Below are positions 6,634-9,455 of a DNA stretch of 9,455 bases, piece by piece. Within the stretch, counting starts at the first letter, position 1, and the number at the start of each line of letters is the position of its first letter. A model generated the notes under the pieces. That model saw only the letters and a program-made list of their open reading frames with translations. It ran no database searches and was not told the origin of the DNA. The stretch is taken from assembly GCA_030648815.1 (NCBI GenBank), contig JAUSHA010000035.1:1-9455 (forward strand). The letters are read 5' to 3'. Both the position numbers and the translations under genes were made by a program. This DNA is from a bacterium. GTDB lineage: Bacteria > Patescibacteriota > Minisyncoccia > Minisyncoccales > MHMH01.

Positions 6634-7226
6634 AATTCTATGCCTTTTCTTGCTTTAAATGCCCTGCCTGCCGGCCCGCTTCGCCGGAGCCTCAGCGAGG
6701 CGAGCAGGCAGGCTTTTTTAAAATAATGCTTAATTTCTTTGAATTCCGTCACCAAATCGGCGACTTTAATAATTTCCTTGGGGCAATATCTGCCGGTTAA
6801 AACGATATCTATATTTTTACCATATTCTCTTAAAAACTCAACGACCTCCTTAATGCCGATCAATTTAAAATGCATGGCGACATTAATCTCGTCCAATATC
6901 AAAAGAGCGTATTTTTGCGATTGAGCCCTGCCTGCCGGCCCGCTTCGCCGGAGCCTCAGCGAGGCGAGCAGGCAGAATTTTTTAGCAAAAAGAAAACCCG
7001 ACTTTGCCAATCGGGAATCTTTTTCAGAATAAGGGCCGAAACCCGGCCGGCCAAAACTTTTAGTTTGAAAATTACTTATCTTTTTAATCTCCTTTATTTC
7101 AGAAGAAGAACCGTCTTTCAAAAATTGCGCCATCAGAACATTTTTTCCCGCACCGGCGGCCCTCAAGCCCATACCCAAAGCAGAAGTCGTTTTGCCTTTG
7201 CCGTTGCCGGTTAAAACATAAATCAT
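6630..7226 (-). CDS. cobO: Cob(I)alamin adenosyltransferase, CobO/BtuR type, with two in-frame repeat insertions
   Basis: The enzyme transfers the adenosyl group of ATP to cob(I)alamin, making adenosylcobalamin, the cofactor of the NrdJ encoded just upstream. The start is set at the ATG at 7226 (198 residues), since MIYVLTGNGKGKTTSA brings the P-loop (7-14) to the usual place; a GTG at 7244 overlapping nrdJ is possible. The LILDEIN strand (109-115), TGRYCPKEI (144-152) and VTEFKEIKHYF (159-169) are family hallmarks. Two identical 17-residue inserts, CLLASLRLRRSGPAGRA, lie at 85-101 (before the LILDEIN strand) and at 173-189. The second splits the conserved C-terminal segment that normally reads roughly KHxFxxGxxAxxGIE, leaving KHYFKK on one side and FKARKGIEL on the other. 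Both are encoded by a 51-nt palindromic repeat, and no stop or frameshift results. Without them the length would be about 164 residues. Confidence 0.88.
   Translation of the reverse strand: MIYVLTGNGKGKTTSALGMGLRAAGAGKNVLMAQFLKDGSSSEIKEIKKISNFQTKSFGRPGFGPYSEKDSRLAKSGFLFAKKFCLLASLRLRRSGPAGRAQSQKYALLILDEINVAMHFKLIGIKEVVEFLREYGKNIDIVLTGRYCPKEIIKVADLVTEFKEIKHYFKKACLLASLRLRRSGPAGRAFKARKGIEL
6661..6711 (-). repeat. In-frame palindromic repeat, copy A (3' part of cobO)
   Basis: This 51-nt unit is identical base for base to the copy at 6925-6975, and 40 of its 51 bases are G or C in an AT-rich gene. It can fold as an outer stem (6664-6670 with 6705-6711) enclosing hairpins 6671-6675/6683-6687 and 6689-6693/6697-6701. 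Its minus strand encodes 17 residues within cobO, splitting the conserved C-terminal segment. In this copy the outer stem gains one more pair (6663 with 6712). Confidence 0.92.
6925..6975 (-). repeat. In-frame palindromic repeat, copy B (middle of cobO)
   Basis: This is the second identical 51-nt copy, 264 nt (88 codons) from the first and therefore in the same reading frame. It folds in the same way: outer stem 6928-6934/6969-6975, hairpins 6935-6939/6947-6951 and 6953-6957/6961-6965. It adds 17 residues between the helix ending FAKKF and the strand LLILDEIN of the adenosyltransferase. Confidence 0.92.
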
Positions 7227-7231
7227 TTTAT

Positions 7232-9412
7232 TTACACATTGCACGTCGGACAGCTCCCGGGAGGCAAGTCTGGAACATACGGAGAAGGATCTCTTAATTC
7301 CGGCGAAACTTCCTGCTCGGGAATCTTTTCGGTCGTGGGAACTTCCACCTGCGTTTTTGGTTTGATATTTAAAACCTGCTGCTGTCTGCTGCCCGTCCTA
7401 AATATGGTAATGCCTTTACATCCTAACTCAAAAGCCAAAAAGTAGGCCTTTCTTATGTCATCTACCAACGCCTCGTAAGGAAAATTGATTGTTTTGGAAA
7501 CGGAATTGTCAATGTATTTCTGAAAAGCGGCTTGAATTTTCACGTGGTCTTCAAAGGTAATGTCAAAAGCCGTTACAAAAATCTGCCTGACATCTTTAGG
7601 TATTTCTTCAAAATCTTTAATGCTCTGTTCTCCGGAAATTTTTTCAATCAGTTCCTTGGAATAAAATCCTCTTTTTTTAGCTATTTGCTCAAATATCGGA
7701 TTAACCTCCGTCAAATCCTGCCCGCCTAAAACATGCTTTCTGGTAAAGGCTATGGCGAAAAGCGGCTCTATGCCCGAAGAACATCCGGCGATAATGCCGA
7801 TAGTACCGGTAGGCGCAATTGTCGTGGTGGTAGCGTTTCTTAATTTTGGCATGCCCTCCTTGTCGTAAATGCTTCCCCTGAAGTTCGGGAACGGCCCGCA
7901 TTCTTGCGCTAATTTTGCCGAAGCAATCTTGGATTCATCTTGGATAAACTTCATTACTTTTTCTGCCGTTTGTACGGCGTCATCGGAATTATAGGGTATT
8001 CCCAGTATGATCAGCATGTCGGCAAAACCCATAACGCCCAATCCTATTTTCCTGTTGCCTTTGGTCATTTCTTCTATTGCCGGCAAAGGATAACGGTTGA
8101 CATCAATGACGTTATTTAGGAAATGAACGGCAGTATGAGCTGTTTTCTTAAGTTTTTCCCAATCAATCTCAAATTTTCCGTCATTTTCTTCTTTGAGCAT
8201 TTTAGCTAAATTAATACTGCCCAAATTGCATGATTCGTGGGGCAATAACGGCTGTTCGCCGCATGGATTAGTTGATTCAATATCTCCTAAGCGAGGAGTG
8301 GGGTTGTCCTTATTTATTTTATCAATGAAAATGACTCCGGGATCGCCCGTCCGCCAAGCATACTGGGTAATTAAATCAAAAACTGTTTTGGCGTTCATTT
8401 TCCCCCAAACCAAGCCGGTCCTCGGATTGATTAAATCGTAATCTTCGCCTTTTTTGGCTTTTTCCATAAATTCGTCCGTTATCGCTACAGAGATATTAAA
8501 ATTAGAAAGAATGCCTTCTTCCGCTTTGGCGGTGATAAACTTTAAAATATCCGGATGATCAACCCGCAACATGCCCATCATCGCTCCTCTTCTCTTTCCT
8601 CCCTGCTTAATAGTCTGGGTAGCGGCGTCAAAAACATTCATAAAGCTCAACGGACCCGAAGCAACGCCTTGAGTGCTTTTGACTATATCGCCTTCCGGTC
8701 TTAAGCGGGAAAACGAATAGCCGGTTCCTCCGCCAGATTGGTGGATCAAGGCGGTTTCTTTAATGGCATCAAAAATACCCTCCATGGAATCGGGAACCGG
8801 CAGAACAAAACAGGCCGATAGCTGCTGTAGGGCATTGCCGGCATTCATTAATGTCGGCGAATTCGGCAGAAAATCCAAAGAGGCCATCATGTGGTAAAAT
8901 TTTTCTTCTACTTGAAATCTCTCCTCGTCAGTTAAACCCGGTTTATAAAACTTTTCGGCGGAAGCGATATTTTGAGCTACCCTTTTAAATAATGCCTGAG
9001 GAGTTTCAACGATTTTTCCCGCCTCGCTTTTATTCAGATATCTTGATTCCAAAACCGTGAGGGCATTATGGCATAGTCTGGTTTTTACCGAATAATTCAA
9101 AAGCCACCATTTAGCTTCTCTGATTTCGGTTCTTTTCTGACGATAGGTATAATAAGCCTGGGCTACTCCTCCAAGGCCTTCTTTCTGCAGAACCTCTTCA
9201 ATAACGCCTTGAATCTGTTCAACTTCGGGAATTTTGCCGGATAATTTTTCATTCAAAATTAAAACCACTTTATCGGAAAAGCCCTCTGCCAGAGTTTCGT
9301 TCTCACCGGTGGCCACCAAGGATTTAAAAATAGCGGAGACGATTTTATTTTGGTCCCAATCAACTATTCTGCCGTCTCTTTTTTTAATTTTAGTAAATTT
9401 GCTTTCGGTCAT
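7232..9412 (-). CDS. nrdJ: Adenosylcobalamin-dependent class II ribonucleotide reductase
   Basis: NrdJ reduces ribonucleotides to deoxyribonucleotides using a thiyl radical made from adenosylcobalamin, so no oxygen or separate radical subunit is needed. An ATP-cone (about 6-95; KIKKRDGRIVDWDQNKI) suggests dATP/ATP control of overall activity. The catalytic barrel shows C201 (LSACFVLP) and C395 (HESCNLGSINL) as the redox pair, and C384 in NPCGE (382-386) as the thiyl-radical cysteine; the 11-residue spacing of the last two fits the family. TIAPTGTIGIIAGCSSGIEP (531-550) is also typical. After a Pro/Glu-rich linker the C terminus ends CPTCNV, with C721 and C724 as the likely shuttle cysteines. 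The ATG at 9412 lacks a clear ribosome site; upstream is a palindrome with a T-run near the window edge. The cobO gene follows 5 nt after its stop, supplying the cofactor. Confidence 0.95.
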   Translation of the reverse strand: MTESKFTKIKKRDGRIVDWDQNKIVSAIFKSLVATGENETLAEGFSDKVVLILNEKLSGKIPEVEQIQGVIEEVLQKEGLGGVAQAYYTYRQKRTEIREAKWWLLNYSVKTRLCHNALTVLESRYLNKSEAGKIVETPQALFKRVAQNIASAEKFYKPGLTDEERFQVEEKFYHMMASLDFLPNSPTLMNAGNALQQLSACFVLPVPDSMEGIFDAIKETALIHQSGGGTGYSFSRLRPEGDIVKSTQGVASGPLSFMNVFDAATQTIKQGGKRRGAMMGMLRVDHPDILKFITAKAEEGILSNFNISVAITDEFMEKAKKGEDYDLINPRTGLVWGKMNAKTVFDLITQYAWRTGDPGVIFIDKINKDNPTPRLGDIESTNPCGEQPLLPHESCNLGSINLAKMLKEENDGKFEIDWEKLKKTAHTAVHFLNNVIDVNRYPLPAIEEMTKGNRKIGLGVMGFADMLIILGIPYNSDDAVQTAEKVMKFIQDESKIASAKLAQECGPFPNFRGSIYDKEGMPKLRNATTTTIAPTGTIGIIAGCSSGIEPLFAIAFTRKHVLGGQDLTEVNPIFEQIAKKRGFYSKELIEKISGEQSIKDFEEIPKDVRQIFVTAFDITFEDHVKIQAAFQKYIDNSVSKTINFPYEALVDDIRKAYFLAFELGCKGITIFRTGSRQQQVLNIKPKTQVEVPTTEKIPEQEVSPELRDPSPYVPDLPPGSCPTCNV

Positions 9413-9426
9413 ATAATATTGGAGAT

Positions 9427-9451
9427 AAAAAGTAGGAGATCCGATCTCCTA
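9427..9451 (-). terminator. Hairpin plus T-run upstream of nrdJ (terminator or attenuator)
   Basis: TAGGAGATC and GATCTCCTA (9433-9441 and 9443-9451) form a 9-bp perfect inverted repeat around one central base, or 8 bp with a CCG loop. On the minus strand it is followed by CTTTTT (9427-9432), the form of an intrinsic terminator. It lies 15 nt before the nrdJ ATG, so it may end an upstream gene outside the window or act as an attenuator in the nrdJ leader. No nrdJ promoter is visible between it and the ATG. Confidence 0.5.
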
Positions 9452-9455
9452 AGTA

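Noticed and set aside
6870..7214. 114-codon plus-strand frame opposite cobO
   Set aside because: Antisense shadow that also reads through the palindromic repeat; no ribosome site or family resemblance.
7227..7244. GTG start at 7244 for cobO, adding six residues and overlapping nrdJ
   Set aside because: The ATG at 7226 places the P-loop at the usual distance from the N terminus; the extra residues are just the nrdJ tail read in another frame. It cannot be fully excluded.
7253..7265. CTCCCGGGAG palindrome near the 3' end of nrdJ
   Set aside because: Explained by coding for the Pro-Pro-Gly-Ser tail; no T-run follows and cobO continues the operon.
1..9455. tRNA, rRNA, CRISPR array, insertion sequence or transposase gene
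   Set aside because: No cloverleaf, regular spacer-repeat array or transposase-like protein was found; coding genes fill almost the whole window.

Overview
All ten protein genes in this 9.5 kb window lie on the minus strand, so the transcriptional order runs from the right end of the window to the left. The DNA is AT-rich, the genes are small and tightly packed, and TAA, TAG and TGA all serve as stops, which implies the standard bacterial code. The gene set (an adenosylcobalamin-dependent class II ribonucleotide reductase with its adenosyltransferase, a ComEC without its nuclease-like domain, small Cys-motif proteins and palindromic repeats) suggests a small-genome bacterium of the Patescibacteria/CPR, Parcubacteria-like. 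This placement is an inference from gene style, not a proven assignment. The use of TGA as stop argues against the Gracilibacteria/Absconditabacteria lineages.

Right part (9455 to 6358): a palindrome followed by a T-run precedes nrdJ (class II RNR with ATP-cone). Next come a CobO/BtuR-type cob(I)alamin adenosyltransferase and a 91-residue membrane protein whose start overlaps the cobO stop by 4 nt. CobO makes the cofactor that NrdJ needs, so this is a coherent deoxynucleotide/B12-salvage operon. The notable feature here is that cobO carries two identical 51-nt, very GC-rich palindromic repeats, both in the same open frame. They add the same 17-residue peptide twice to the enzyme.

Middle (6357 to 2962): a 102-nt gap holds a 55-nt element that can fold into a perfect three-way junction and abuts the Shine-Dalgarno sequence of an HD-GYP-like hydrolase gene. 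An M24 (Xaa-Pro dipeptidase-type) peptidase follows 15 nt downstream. Then comes comEC with its own extended -10 promoter and almost no leader.

Left part (2961 to 1): a good promoter overlapping the comEC stop drives two small Cys-motif proteins with strong, similar ribosome binding sites, ending at a hairpin terminator. A second short-leader promoter drives a GT28/MGDG-synthase-like glycosyltransferase gene, which overlaps by 13 nt a DMT/EamA transporter gene. Together these two may make and translocate a glycolipid.

The most interesting signals are the in-frame palindromic insertions in cobO and the shared layout of these coding repeats with the intergenic three-way-junction element: an outer stem, then a small GCCT...AGGC hairpin with a 3-nt loop, then a larger hairpin, in the same order and orientation. 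This suggests one class of mobile palindromic element that can settle both between and inside genes.
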